Shown here in pieces: positions 8,193 through 16,327 of a stretch of 43,247 bases of DNA; position 1 is the first letter of the stretch, and each line of letters begins with the position of its first letter. The notes under the pieces are model-generated. The model saw only the letters and a list, made by a program, of their open reading frames with translations. It made no database searches and was not told the origin of the DNA. Origin of the DNA: Candidatus Heimdallarchaeota archaeon (GTDB lineage Archaea; Asgardarchaeota; Heimdallarchaeia; Heimdallarchaeales; Heimdallarchaeaceae); the NCBI GenBank assembly GCA_023705905.1, contig BPTK01000006.1, forward strand, positions 1 to 43,247, in the 5' to 3' direction. A program made the position numbers and the translations under genes.

Positions 8193-10613
8193 ATGATTGA
8201 AGATTCTTATGATGCTCAAGAACTTCTTAACATGCTTCTCAGCAAAGATGTCAACAGTCGTGCTAGCGCCAGTTCAACTTTACTGAAGAAAGGTTTAAGT
8301 GGAGAATTGGAAAATAAACTTCTTCAAATCTTAAGAGATGACAAAGATGAATCTAACAATTCTATAGCTTTTTTTATTCTTGGAAGATACAAATGTCAAA
8401 GCATCATACCTTTTCTTCTGGATAAATTGAAAAACGATAAACACTATCAACATCGTACTTTGGTCGTATATTTCTTAGGAGACTTAGAGGTAAAAGAAGC
8501 TGTTCCACTACTCCTGGAGATTTTACAATCAGAAAAAGAAGAACTTAGTCTAAAACAATCGGTAATTTATACTCTTGGTAGAATAGATGATTTAGCTGCA
8601 ATTCCTATATTAAAAAATATGTACTTAACGAAAAGGGATTTAGGATTACATGAAAGAAGGAATTTGGGGGAAGTTCTAGATAAAATTGCTATAAGCAATG
8701 GAAAAAAGAACAGATATGATTTTTTTCAAGCAGAGGAAATTAACCCAAGAAAGCTAGAACTTGACATTCTTTTAGAAAAACTCGAAACGGGAGATAGGAA
8801 AAAAGTATTGGAACAATTAAAGGAAATTGAAAAACTCCCAGACCGGGATGACTTTTTTAAAACTGATGAATACAAAAAGAGACATGTTAAAGATAACGTT
8901 AAACACAACAGAACTAGCGCCATAAAGCAGCTTATTGGTTTGTCTTCCTTTATAAAGGAAAATGAAGAAACTAGAAGGGAAGTTGTAAAAAGCATCTCAA
9001 AATTTGTTCGAGATGAAATGTATTTAGCTAATATTGTTGTTGAAGCTTTAAGCAAGATGGGAAAAGAAGAATCGATCGAACCACTTAAACTTGCTTTGAT
9101 GAGAGATGATTGGGTAAGTATAGAAGCTGCTAAAGTACTCGGAATGATTGGAACAGAAGCATCTTTAGCATTAATTGTTGAAGTACTAAGAAACCAGATT
9201 GAAACGAATTTTGAAAGGCTGAAGGTTGAAGCAACAAAAGTTTGTGGAAATCAATTGTTAAAAGAGACTATACCCGTTTTAATTGAAGTATTTGCTGATG
9301 ATAATGATGTTAATCTCAAATATGAGATCCTCTGTAGTTTGAGTAAACTGGCAAAGGATATAACAGATATTAAGATATTAGAAAATGTTCTAATTCAAGA
9401 ATTGAACAAAGAGGGTGTTGACACTGCCATTCTAGCTAAAGCTATTGAAATCCTAAGAAAAATAGGTTCAAAGAAAGCAGCAAACATCATATTTGAATTA
9501 TTACATAAAAATTCTAGCAAAATTATTCAACTAGAAATCTTATCTTTTGCAGTTGAATTAGACGAGACGGGAATCATAGGTAAAAAGAAAGAAATATTTA
9601 TAGAAGGAAATGAAGAAGCTAAACGCGAGATAGAAGTTGCATTAGATAAGATGGGAAGAAGAAGCGAAACTATTGAATTATTCTCAGATATATATGTCAA
9701 AGGAAAATCAAATTTTGAAATAGAAGAATACAATCTACCGCTTTTTGTTCATTCGAAAGACCCTGTCGATATATGTGTAATAGATAACAGAATTCTAGGT
9801 TTTGAATATGCAGGAACTATGGCAATGTATGGAGGAAGAGCATTTGAAGTGCTTAGCAATCTCATTAAGTATGATGTTGGAAAACATACAATTCCTAATG
9901 AGCTTCATAAATATCTTATCGAAGAAGTGAAATATAAACGACAATTTGAGGGTGATCCTTGTTTAAGCGGCTGTTATGCAGATGGAATGATAATCTATTT
10001 TAGATGTTTAGAACTAAATCTTGAGATTTCAGGGGATTCTTCCTTTCCAGTAATTTTTAAGAACATTAGATTTGAAGAAAAACCATTGGATGTTGAACTT
10101 AGACTTTCCCCTGAAGATGCATTCTTTATTCTTAGCAATTTGTGTGTTGAAGGTTCTTTTGCACATCAATTTATGGTTGTAGATTTTCTCAGTAAGGAAG
10201 AACGTTTTAGGCAGTATGATCAGTACATTGAAGAATTAGTGGAAAAGCGTGCTCTCCAACATGATGCTTCTAGAGATAGAAGAGTAAGATTCAGTATTGA
10301 ATATTATTACTATATAAGAGATAGAATTATAGAAAAAACATTGCAGCCAATAGACGTTCTAAGAACAGGAGGAATTAGAACACTGTGTCTTTTGCAAAAT
10401 ATTCCCTCTGTGTCAAAGTTTATTGACAAGACGATTGACAAGATGATTTCATATCATGAATTAACTGTATCAGAAAAGTTAATGTTTTACACTCTAATTA
10501 AAAGCTGGGAACTGGAATCACCAAAGAAAAGCGAGTTCATGGAAAAATATAGACACGTTTTACAAAAAATAGAGAAGGAACTAAGAAAAGATTTTCGTCC
10601 ACTGAAGTTTTAG
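8193..10613 (+). CDS. HEAT-repeat scaffold protein
   Basis: The 806-residue protein shows HEAT/PBS-lyase-type helical repeats over about residues 1-160 (SIAFFILGRYKCQSIIPFLL, RTLVVYFLGDLEVKEAVPLL, SVIYTLGRIDDLAAIPIL) and again at about 265-500 (ANIVVEALSKMGKEESIEPL, IEAAKVLGMIGTEASLALI). A charged linker lies between them. The C-terminal 290 residues (from about 515) are a different, mixed domain that I do not recognise. HEAT arrays usually hold protein complexes together; no catalytic motif is visible. It sits between two copies of the intergenic module and seems to be a single-gene unit. The start ATG has no Shine-Dalgarno sequence. Confidence 0.75.
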   Translation: MIEDSYDAQELLNMLLSKDVNSRASASSTLLKKGLSGELENKLLQILRDDKDESNNSIAFFILGRYKCQSIIPFLLDKLKNDKHYQHRTLVVYFLGDLEVKEAVPLLLEILQSEKEELSLKQSVIYTLGRIDDLAAIPILKNMYLTKRDLGLHERRNLGEVLDKIAISNGKKNRYDFFQAEEINPRKLELDILLEKLETGDRKKVLEQLKEIEKLPDRDDFFKTDEYKKRHVKDNVKHNRTSAIKQLIGLSSFIKENEETRREVVKSISKFVRDEMYLANIVVEALSKMGKEESIEPLKLALMRDDWVSIEAAKVLGMIGTEASLALIVEVLRNQIETNFERLKVEATKVCGNQLLKETIPVLIEVFADDNDVNLKYEILCSLSKLAKDITDIKILENVLIQELNKEGVDTAILAKAIEILRKIGSKKAANIIFELLHKNSSKIIQLEILSFAVELDETGIIGKKKEIFIEGNEEAKREIEVALDKMGRRSETIELFSDIYVKGKSNFEIEEYNLPLFVHSKDPVDICVIDNRILGFEYAGTMAMYGGRAFEVLSNLIKYDVGKHTIPNELHKYLIEEVKYKRQFEGDPCLSGCYADGMIIYFRCLELNLEISGDSSFPVIFKNIRFEEKPLDVELRLSPEDAFFILSNLCVEGSFAHQFMVVDFLSKEERFRQYDQYIEELVEKRALQHDASRDRRVRFSIEYYYYIRDRIIEKTLQPIDVLRTGGIRTLCLLQNIPSVSKFIDKTIDKMISYHELTVSEKLMFYTLIKSWELESPKKSEFMEKYRHVLQKIEKELRKDFRPLKF

Positions 10614-10621
10614 ATTATAAA

Positions 10622-10732
10622 TGGATCACCTCCTATGTTTGGAAACCCTTCGGGGCTCTCCTTACCCTTAACTTTTTCAGAGTATCTTGCTCTCGGGGTT
10701 TCTATGTTCTTTGGAGGTTTTTCTTTTTGTCT
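10622..10732 (+). repeat. 16S tail/trailer module, copy 2 (not next to rRNA)
   Basis: GGATCACCTCCTATG at about 10623-10637 repeats the 16S tail, followed by an imperfect hairpin (GGAAACCC...GGGGCTCTCC), CCCTTAACTTTTTCAGAGTATC and TTCTTTGGAGG with a TTTTTCTTTTTGTC end. It starts about eight bases after the HEAT gene stop, so the HEAT mRNA would carry an anti-SD sequence in its 3' end. Confidence 0.85.
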
Positions 10733-10759
10733 CTAAATTTTGAAAAATTCTTTGGCAAC

Positions 10760-11878
10760 CTATAGTTTGAACGCACTTGCTCTTTTATACGCTGACCAAT
10801 TCTTTGTGAAAGCTCTAGGTCCGAATATTTGTAACGCTTTTTCTGTTCTCCAAATCTCTGGAGCGTCTCTTGTTAAAACTGTAACTTCTCTATTTCGCTT
10901 GTAATCATTCTCCCATGGAGTTAAACCATACCCTGTTTTAGAATCGACAATATAAATCCCATCTGGGCAGGTAACGAATGGTTCGTTATTTAACCAAGAG
11001 AGAAGATATTCGTTCTGGTACCAAACCTTTAATTCATGGTTTTTTCCATTCAAGGAATCGAGAACAATCTCCCCTGAGGTAAACCCTCCTTCTTCTGTTC
11101 TTGAAAAATCTTTTACTTTCCCAGTAAAAACTACTCTAGCGTCAGTAAGTGTATCAAGAATTGTTTGTATTGGTTGTTCTTTTTGTTCGTTAGCTATTCT
11201 TACTTGCTTACCTAATTCTATTGCTAAAGATAGAGTTTGAGGAATGACTGCTTGCTGAGCTTCTTTAATCTTCATTGGGCATCGAGCAACACCAACTGAT
11301 CCTCCCGACAAACGTGAAGAGGTTCGAGCAATGAGTTCGCCTCTAATGTCATCTGCAACAGTTTTTACAAGCTGTATATCTCCATACTGACTAACTATTG
11401 AAAACGGTGCTATGGGAATATCTTTCACTCTTGTTGTACTAATAGATATTTTTGGCTTGCTCCTTCCACAACAATCTCCGTTGATAGCTACTTTACCCAT
11501 CTGAGCAGCTACAAATAAAGGAACAACACTATTATAAGGACCAAGTTCAGTAGCGATAAAAGCGCTGAATTCTTCACCTAGGAACAATTCAAGCTCTTTA
11601 ACAGCTGAGAACATAGGTTTATTCTCTACTATCGCTTTTCCTTCAACTAGTTTCTTATCTTCTTCTGTAATCCCTCCTCCAACCATCCCAATAATGCAAA
11701 TATTATCGTTTGATTGAAAATCTGTTAAGTCAGCAATCGTAAAATTCATGCCTATGCCATATGTTTTATCGATGTGCTCGAGAGCATTAACTTCGCTTCC
11801 TCCTCCACCACAGGCTAAAATCTTTGCACCTATAACAAGATCATAAGCGTCTCGTTTTGATAATTTGCGAATAGTCAT
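10760..11878 (-). CDS. DUF917 family protein (S-methylthiohydantoin desulfurase-like)
   Basis: The 372-residue protein shows the DUF917 hallmarks: the N-terminal glycine cluster ACGGGGSEVNA near residue 22-32, MVGGGITEED near 65-74, ATELGPYNS near 109-117, and NGDCCGRSKP near 133-142. The family is often found beside hydantoin or amino-acid metabolism genes, and one member desulfurises S-methylthiohydantoins, but the substrate here cannot be told. It is a cytosolic enzyme with no signal peptide. It is convergent with the HEAT gene and divergent from the first peptide-TPR cassette, with which it shares about 140 bases of upstream sequence. Confidence 0.8.
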   Translation of the reverse strand: MTIRKLSKRDAYDLVIGAKILACGGGGSEVNALEHIDKTYGIGMNFTIADLTDFQSNDNICIIGMVGGGITEEDKKLVEGKAIVENKPMFSAVKELELFLGEEFSAFIATELGPYNSVVPLFVAAQMGKVAINGDCCGRSKPKISISTTRVKDIPIAPFSIVSQYGDIQLVKTVADDIRGELIARTSSRLSGGSVGVARCPMKIKEAQQAVIPQTLSLAIELGKQVRIANEQKEQPIQTILDTLTDARVVFTGKVKDFSRTEEGGFTSGEIVLDSLNGKNHELKVWYQNEYLLSWLNNEPFVTCPDGIYIVDSKTGYGLTPWENDYKRNREVTVLTRDAPEIWRTEKALQIFGPRAFTKNWSAYKRASAFKL

Positions 11879-11950
11879 GACAAATGAATTAGGGTTTGCA
11901 GACTTTTATGCTTTTTCTGTTGATAAGTATACTAGTAAAACAGTTGTATT

Positions 11951-12021
11951 GGCAGTTTCTTTCTTGTTGTCTTTTAGTATCTTTCTCCTCTTCTAAGTGT
12001 AACTAATAGAGTGATGCAAAG
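11951..12021 (+). promoter_or_regulatory. Conserved leader of peptide gene 1
   Basis: A run of about 70 bases is nearly identical to 13854-13923 (GGCAGTTTCTTTCTTGTTG, CTTTTAGTATCTTTCTCC, CTAATAGAGTGATGCAAA). It contains a TATA-like TTTTAGTAT and a ribosome-binding site GTGAT at 12011-12015, seven bases before the ATG. Confidence 0.65.
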
Positions 12022-12090
12022 ATGACAAAACAAACATATGATCCTGAAGATGGAGATGAATCGTTAACCCCTCCCCTATGGTGGCCTTAG
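12022..12090 (+). CDS. Small acidic peptide 1 (YDP...PPLWWP family)
   Basis: A 22-residue peptide opens with MTKQ, continues YDPEDGDESL and ends TPPLWWP. Residues 6-13 give the acidic core and the last six the Trp/Pro tail shared by eight such genes in this window. There is no signal peptide and no membrane segment. The start is fixed by GTGAT seven bases upstream and by the match in length to the sister genes. It lies 75 bases before TPR gene 1. Function unknown; a signal or regulatory peptide for the neighbouring TPR protein is my inference. Such short genes are usually missed by gene callers. Confidence 0.85.
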   Translation: MTKQTYDPEDGDESLTPPLWWP

Positions 12091-12132
12091 ATGGCTACCT
12101 TATATTAACTTTTTATAATAATATTATCATCC

Positions 12133-12153
12133 TTTATAAACGAATTTGCGGAT
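12133..12153 (+). promoter_or_regulatory. Promoter of TPR gene 1
   Basis: TTTATAAA at 12133-12140 is followed by CGAATTT and GCGGAT at 12148-12153. The same arrangement precedes TPR genes 2, 3 and 5. The expected transcript start is about 12160-12165, making the mRNA nearly leaderless. Confidence 0.7.
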
Positions 12154-12165
12154 TATAATGTGTGG

Positions 12166-13752
12166 ATGAGAATGGATAAGAAAATTGAGTTTGTAAACAC
12201 TGATTCACAGGAAGCATTAGAAACTGTGTTAAAAGACCTCCGTATTTTATCATGTAACAAAAAAGCAAATAGTCAAGTTATTAGGGTACTTGACAGAGCA
12301 ATTTCAAAAGTTAAAGAGACAAACTCTAAAAAAATCTTATTCAATCTTTATAGTTTAAAGATTACCCAAATTCATCATTTAAAATCAAAAATTCAAGAAA
12401 TTACCCAAATTATTGATGAAATGTGGCTTCTTCTTGAAGGTCTTGATTATGCTGAAGGTTATGCCTTATACTATTCGCATCTATGGTATATTGAAAAAAT
12501 TCAAGGCAATAAGAAGAAAGCAAAAATATACATCGATAAATTAGCAGAAAATCTTAATGAGAGTAATATTAAAGATGAATTCGTATATTATACATGTAAA
12601 TATACATACGCTATTGAAAAATGGTTTGAAGAACATGATTCTGAAAGCGCGGCAATTCTAGAAGGGTGTGCGGAATACTTTTTCAAGGAGGGGTTCTACA
12701 GGAGTTTGGCTCAAACTTTTGCTTTTTTGAGCGTTATTTATACTAGAAAACATAAAAATAAAAAAGCGTTAAAACTAGGAAATGAAATTCTTGCAAATCG
12801 AACTCTCTTTGAGAAGTTACCACCTGATATAAGAGGAATAGTCTATTATTTCATGGGTCTAGGTCATATGTTAGAAGCTAACTTAGTGATTGCTGAATCG
12901 TATTTCAATGAAGCTTACTTTATTCTAAAACCTATTTTCAGTGACAATATATATTTCAGCAATTCCATTATATTACATTCATATCTTGCTACTGTAAAAG
13001 GCTTGCAGGGTAAAACAGATCAAGCTAATGTTCTAGCCAACGAAGCGTATATTCTTCTCCAAACAGATTATATAAAGACTAATTTGGATAAAGTTACAGA
13101 AAAACAAATTATTCATACTCTCAATCTCGTAAAGTTCTACAATATTTCACGTTTAGGCAATTATAACCCTCAGGATCATCAGAAGCTTATTGAGGAGATT
13201 ATTGATAATTGTAAAAACCTGTATAGTGATTTCATGACTCTTAGTGAGTTTATCCTTAGTGCCAATCTCGATTCAGTCAAACTTCAACAACTATTAGCAA
13301 TGGATAATTTCAGCATTAACCGTGTTAAGCATCTACTTGAGTTTATGCTTGAAAACCAAAAGATAGATACAGAGATAGGTAAAGAACAAAAGGCTTTGAA
13401 CTGTATTGCTATTTTGGAAAAACGTATAATAACAACCAAGACTACATTCATGGAAAATGCCTATACAGATCTCCTTATTGCTCAACAAATGTTCACTCTT
13501 AAGCGGTATGCTGAAATTTCTTCTCTTCTCAAGCAGTATGAAAGTAGGCCTCATAGAATTGAAGTCTTAGAGGTGCGTATCTTCATGGAAGCTTTCATCC
13601 AAGTAGGAGCGTATAAAAATGGTGACCCTCTTGGCCCTGCTTTACAATATATGGCCATTAAAAAATGCAGACTCCATGGTTTCTCTAGATTGGAAAACAA
13701 ACTACTACATTACTTACAACTGCAACATAAGGAGAGAACAAGAACAATATAG
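12166..13752 (+). CDS. TPR-like helical protein 1 of the peptide cassette
   Basis: About 528 residues from ATG 12166; GTG 12160 and ATG 12172 are also in frame. It is all-helical, with TPR-like repeats such as GIVYYFMGLGHMLEANLVIA and YLATVKGLQGKTDQANVLA near the middle. Family landmarks are an N-terminal LFNLYSLKITQIHHL block, a central HTLNLVKFY..SRL block near 325, and a strongly conserved end from about 445 containing GDPLGPALQYMAIKKCR (about 484-500) and GFSRLENKLL. No DNA-binding domain, signal peptide or membrane segment is visible, so it is probably a cytosolic peptide- or protein-binding regulator. The Rap/RRNPP comparison rests on TPR architecture and linkage to the peptide gene only. 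Confidence 0.8.
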   Translation: MRMDKKIEFVNTDSQEALETVLKDLRILSCNKKANSQVIRVLDRAISKVKETNSKKILFNLYSLKITQIHHLKSKIQEITQIIDEMWLLLEGLDYAEGYALYYSHLWYIEKIQGNKKKAKIYIDKLAENLNESNIKDEFVYYTCKYTYAIEKWFEEHDSESAAILEGCAEYFFKEGFYRSLAQTFAFLSVIYTRKHKNKKALKLGNEILANRTLFEKLPPDIRGIVYYFMGLGHMLEANLVIAESYFNEAYFILKPIFSDNIYFSNSIILHSYLATVKGLQGKTDQANVLANEAYILLQTDYIKTNLDKVTEKQIIHTLNLVKFYNISRLGNYNPQDHQKLIEEIIDNCKNLYSDFMTLSEFILSANLDSVKLQQLLAMDNFSINRVKHLLEFMLENQKIDTEIGKEQKALNCIAILEKRIITTKTTFMENAYTDLLIAQQMFTLKRYAEISSLLKQYESRPHRIEVLEVRIFMEAFIQVGAYKNGDPLGPALQYMAIKKCRLHGFSRLENKLLHYLQLQHKERTRTI

Positions 13753-13760
13753 AATCCCAA

Positions 13761-13800
13761 GGAGGGGTTCCTATGTTCTTTGGAGGTTTTTCTTTTTGTC
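13761..13800 (+). terminator. Terminator module after TPR gene 1
   Basis: GGAGGGGTTCCTATGTTC, TTTGGAGG and TTTTTCTTTTTGTC match the T-rich end of the 219-329 and 10622-10732 modules. It sits eight bases after the stop codon. Confidence 0.7.
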
Positions 13801-13853
13801 ACACAACTAAAACAGTTTTTGTGGATAATATAACTAGAAAAAGAGGGGGATTG

Positions 13854-13923
13854 GCAGTTTCTTTCTTGTTGTCTTTTAGTATCTTTCTCCTCTTCTAAGT
13901 ACAACTAATAGAGTGATGCAAAA
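13854..13923 (+). promoter_or_regulatory. Conserved leader of peptide gene 2
   Basis: It differs from the leader at 11951-12021 by only a few bases and includes the same GAGTGATG ribosome-binding site just before the ATG. The near identity shows a recent tandem duplication of the whole cassette. Confidence 0.65.
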
Positions 13924-13995
13924 ATGAAACAATTATATGATCCAGATGGAGAACCTGGCGACGATGACATAGGACCACCTTTGTGGCATCCTTAA
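13924..13995 (+). CDS. Small acidic peptide 2 (YDP...PPLWHP family)
   Basis: A 23-residue peptide: MKQL, then YDPDGEPGDDDI, then GPPLWHP. It has two extra residues in the acidic centre compared with peptide 3. GTGAT lies eight bases before the ATG. TPR gene 2 starts 70 bases after its stop. Cytosolic by sequence; function unknown. Confidence 0.85.
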   Translation: MKQLYDPDGEPGDDDIGPPLWHP

Positions 13996-14029
13996 TTTTT
14001 TTATTAACAACGCTAAAATATTACCCTCC

Positions 14030-14050
14030 TTTATAAATCAATTTTCGGAT
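14030..14050 (+). promoter_or_regulatory. Promoter of TPR gene 2
   Basis: TTTATAAA at 14030-14037 and TTTTCGGAT ending at 14050 match the promoter of TPR gene 1 base for base at most positions. The ATG at 14066 lies close to the predicted transcript start. Confidence 0.7.
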
Positions 14051-14065
14051 ATATTGTCGAAGGTT

Positions 14066-15658
14066 ATGGTTAATATTGATGTATTTGACACTATAAAGGA
14101 AAAACTAAGTTTGGTAGAAACAAAAGATGATTTCAAAACTGTTTTCAAATTAGTGCAGATATTAGCATCTAATGAGCGCTCGAACAAAGATGTAATGGCA
14201 CTACTTGATGATGGAATAAGAAAAGCTGTTTTTCTAGAAGATAATGAATCCTTGGTTAATCTATATGGTCTAAAAATATTGCAATTAGAGCATTTAAAGA
14301 CAAATATACCCACTATTTCAGAACTGCTAATTGAAATGCACAAAATAGCTAAAAAGTATGATTACAATGAAGGATTAGCGTTTTATTACTCATTCGTCTG
14401 GTATATTGAAAAGTTTAAGGGAGAACAAGTAAAAAGTAAACAAGCTATCTTAAAAGCGATAGAGATTCTATCTCAAGCTGAGAAGAAAAATGAATATGTT
14501 TACCATTTTGTTAGATATTCTTACGCTATAGAACAATGGACAACCAATCATGATGAAGATTGCGTGGAGATTTTTGAAGAGTGTTTACTATATTACTACA
14601 ATAGTAATTTTCACAGAAGTGCAGTCCAAACTTTAGGTCTTTTAGGGATTATCTATCAACAAACTCAAAACAGAAAAAAGGCTTCTAATGCTTCTAAACA
14701 AGTATTTAATAATAATTATTTCTTTGATCAACAACCTGAAGATGTTAAGGCTATAGCATATTATCTTGCAGGAGTAAGCCAACTATTAGAACACAATCTT
14801 GGACAAGCGGGTTATTTGTGCAGTGAATCCTATAATCTACTAAACAACAAATTGCATCATAGCAATTTCTATTCTTATTATATTGCCAGATTGCTATCTC
14901 ACTTAGCCATTGTTCATGCATTGCAAGGTAAACTTGAACTATCATTTGAAAACATTACAAAAATTGAAGATTTGCTTGATGATGATTGTATTAAGAATGG
15001 TATGGGTAACAACAGTATAGAACAAGTATATCATACATTAAATTTAATCAAATTCTATGTTTATTCACGATTATTTGGTTTTAAGGTAGAAAAAGTTCAA
15101 ACCCTTATAAGTAAAATATACCAAGGAATTTCAAATAATTACAGTGATTCTATACTTCTTAGCGAATTTATATTAAACGCAAAATTAGATAGTGAGCAAC
15201 TTAAAAAATTGACAAATACAACCAATGCAAGTTTACAAAGAATTAAACACATCTTAGAATACACTCTAATAAAATCAAGCAATAATTTAGAAATTAAAAC
15301 AGATTCTCTTATAAGTATACTTAGTAAAAAACAAAAAATCAAGAACTTCACTTTTATTGAGGAAGCTCATTCTGATTTGCTACTAGCTCAAGAATTATTC
15401 TCTGAAAAAAGATATGCTGAAATCTCTTCTCTTCTCAAACAATATGAGAATAGACTTCATCAGATTGAAGTTTTAGAGATGCGGATCTTCATGGAAGCGT
15501 TCATTCAAGTTGGAGCGTATAAGAATGGTGACCCTCTTGGTCCAGCTTTGCAATACATGGCAATAAAGAAATGTAGAAATCATGGATTCTCCCGATTAGA
15601 AAATAAACTACTGAATTACTTACAATTGCAGCATAAGGAGATTGCAAGACCGATATAG
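14066..15658 (+). CDS. TPR-like helical protein 2 of the peptide cassette
   Basis: About 530 residues from ATG 14066 (TTG 14054 is in frame but lies at or before the predicted transcript start). The N-terminal half is clearly diverged from TPR protein 1, while the last 85 residues are nearly identical (RYAEISSLLKQYENRLHQIE, GDPLGPALQYMAIKKCR, GFSRLENKLLNYLQLQHKE). Other shared blocks are NLYGLKILQLEHLK near 72-85 and HTLNLIKFYVYSRL near 330. The repeat unit AIAYYLAGVSQLLEHNLGQA is TPR-like. The pattern of a variable front and a fixed end suggests different inputs feeding the same output or partner. Confidence 0.8.
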   Translation: MVNIDVFDTIKEKLSLVETKDDFKTVFKLVQILASNERSNKDVMALLDDGIRKAVFLEDNESLVNLYGLKILQLEHLKTNIPTISELLIEMHKIAKKYDYNEGLAFYYSFVWYIEKFKGEQVKSKQAILKAIEILSQAEKKNEYVYHFVRYSYAIEQWTTNHDEDCVEIFEECLLYYYNSNFHRSAVQTLGLLGIIYQQTQNRKKASNASKQVFNNNYFFDQQPEDVKAIAYYLAGVSQLLEHNLGQAGYLCSESYNLLNNKLHHSNFYSYYIARLLSHLAIVHALQGKLELSFENITKIEDLLDDDCIKNGMGNNSIEQVYHTLNLIKFYVYSRLFGFKVEKVQTLISKIYQGISNNYSDSILLSEFILNAKLDSEQLKKLTNTTNASLQRIKHILEYTLIKSSNNLEIKTDSLISILSKKQKIKNFTFIEEAHSDLLLAQELFSEKRYAEISSLLKQYENRLHQIEVLEMRIFMEAFIQVGAYKNGDPLGPALQYMAIKKCRNHGFSRLENKLLNYLQLQHKEIARPI

Positions 15659-15668
15659 AATAAAGTTT

Positions 15669-15705
15669 AGGGATTCCTATATTCTTTTGGGGTTTTTTCT
15701 TTACT
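15669..15705 (+). terminator. Terminator module after TPR gene 2
   Basis: GGGATTCCTATATTC, TTTTGGGG and TTTTTTCTTTACTC are a diverged form of the module after TPR gene 1, ten bases after the stop codon. Confidence 0.6.
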
Positions 15706-15820
15706 CAGAAATTTTCTCTTATTATTTTTAGATACTATTCTCTTCAGACCCCGGGTTTATTCCCTGTATATTTTTGTAAAAGTGTAAATTCTCCCTTTAG
15801 ATATAAGTTCTAAGTTCTTC

Positions 15821-16156
15821 TTATTCCTTAACCTTGTATCTATCTTTATCTGCGAAAAATTCCATACTAGCATATCCTGCATATATTATTGCTGAATGAC
15901 TTTCTCCTTCTAGTATGTAGAAACGATCTCCTTTGGTGTATGTTTGTTCTTCTCCCTCTACTGTTAAAGCTATTTTCCCCTCTAAAACTATTCCCCATTG
16001 TGGTCCATGAGAGTGTGCTGGAACCTCTGTATCTTGACTAAAGTGCATGAAAACAAGTTGATGGTTCTTATCTTGTGATAAATAGGCTGTAATTCCTGGT
16101 ATCGGAATATCTGCTTCTGGTAGTTCTCTTATTGCTTCTGGAAATACATGCTTCAT
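15821..16156 (-). CDS. Small cupin-domain protein
   Basis: A 111-residue single-domain cupin. Motif 1 is PAHSHGPQWGIVLEGKIAL (about 46-64), with the metal-binding His pair and a downstream Glu. Motif 2 is the GDRFYILEGESHSAII part (about 76-91) with the third His. It probably binds one metal ion and acts as a small enzyme or sensor; the substrate cannot be told. It is leaderless by appearance. It lies downstream of the molybdopterin oxidoreductase on the same strand but is separated from it by a hairpin, so co-transcription is uncertain. Confidence 0.8.
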   Translation of the reverse strand: MKHVFPEAIRELPEADIPIPGITAYLSQDKNHQLVFMHFSQDTEVPAHSHGPQWGIVLEGKIALTVEGEEQTYTKGDRFYILEGESHSAIIYAGYASMEFFADKDRYKVKE

Positions 16157-16236
16157 AGTATTTACATGTGTGAAATAGTGGTTTAAAAAGATTGACGAAA
16201 GGGTGTCTCAAACTAACCAAAATCCTTTTTTTATTT

Positions 16237-16270
16237 TCTTACCACATTAATAATATTTTGCGTGGTAAGA
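16237..16270. terminator. Hairpin of the TCTTACCAC family
   Basis: TCTTACCAC at 16237-16245 pairs with GTGGTAAGA at 16262-16270 across a 16-base AT-rich loop. The same stem occurs twice at 32272-32393. Here it lies just past the stop of the molybdopterin oxidoreductase (minus strand), so a terminator is likely, though it could also be a palindromic protein-binding site. Confidence 0.55.
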
Positions 16271-16327
16271 TTTTCTTAACTCTTTGATTTTTCCCATTCA
16301 GCACAAAAAACATTGTTTCCTATTGGT

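Noticed and set aside
13600-13690. Similarity between GPPLW in the peptides and GDPLGPALQY at the end of the TPR proteins as mimicry
   Set aside because: The match is only a few low-complexity residues, and the order and spacing differ.
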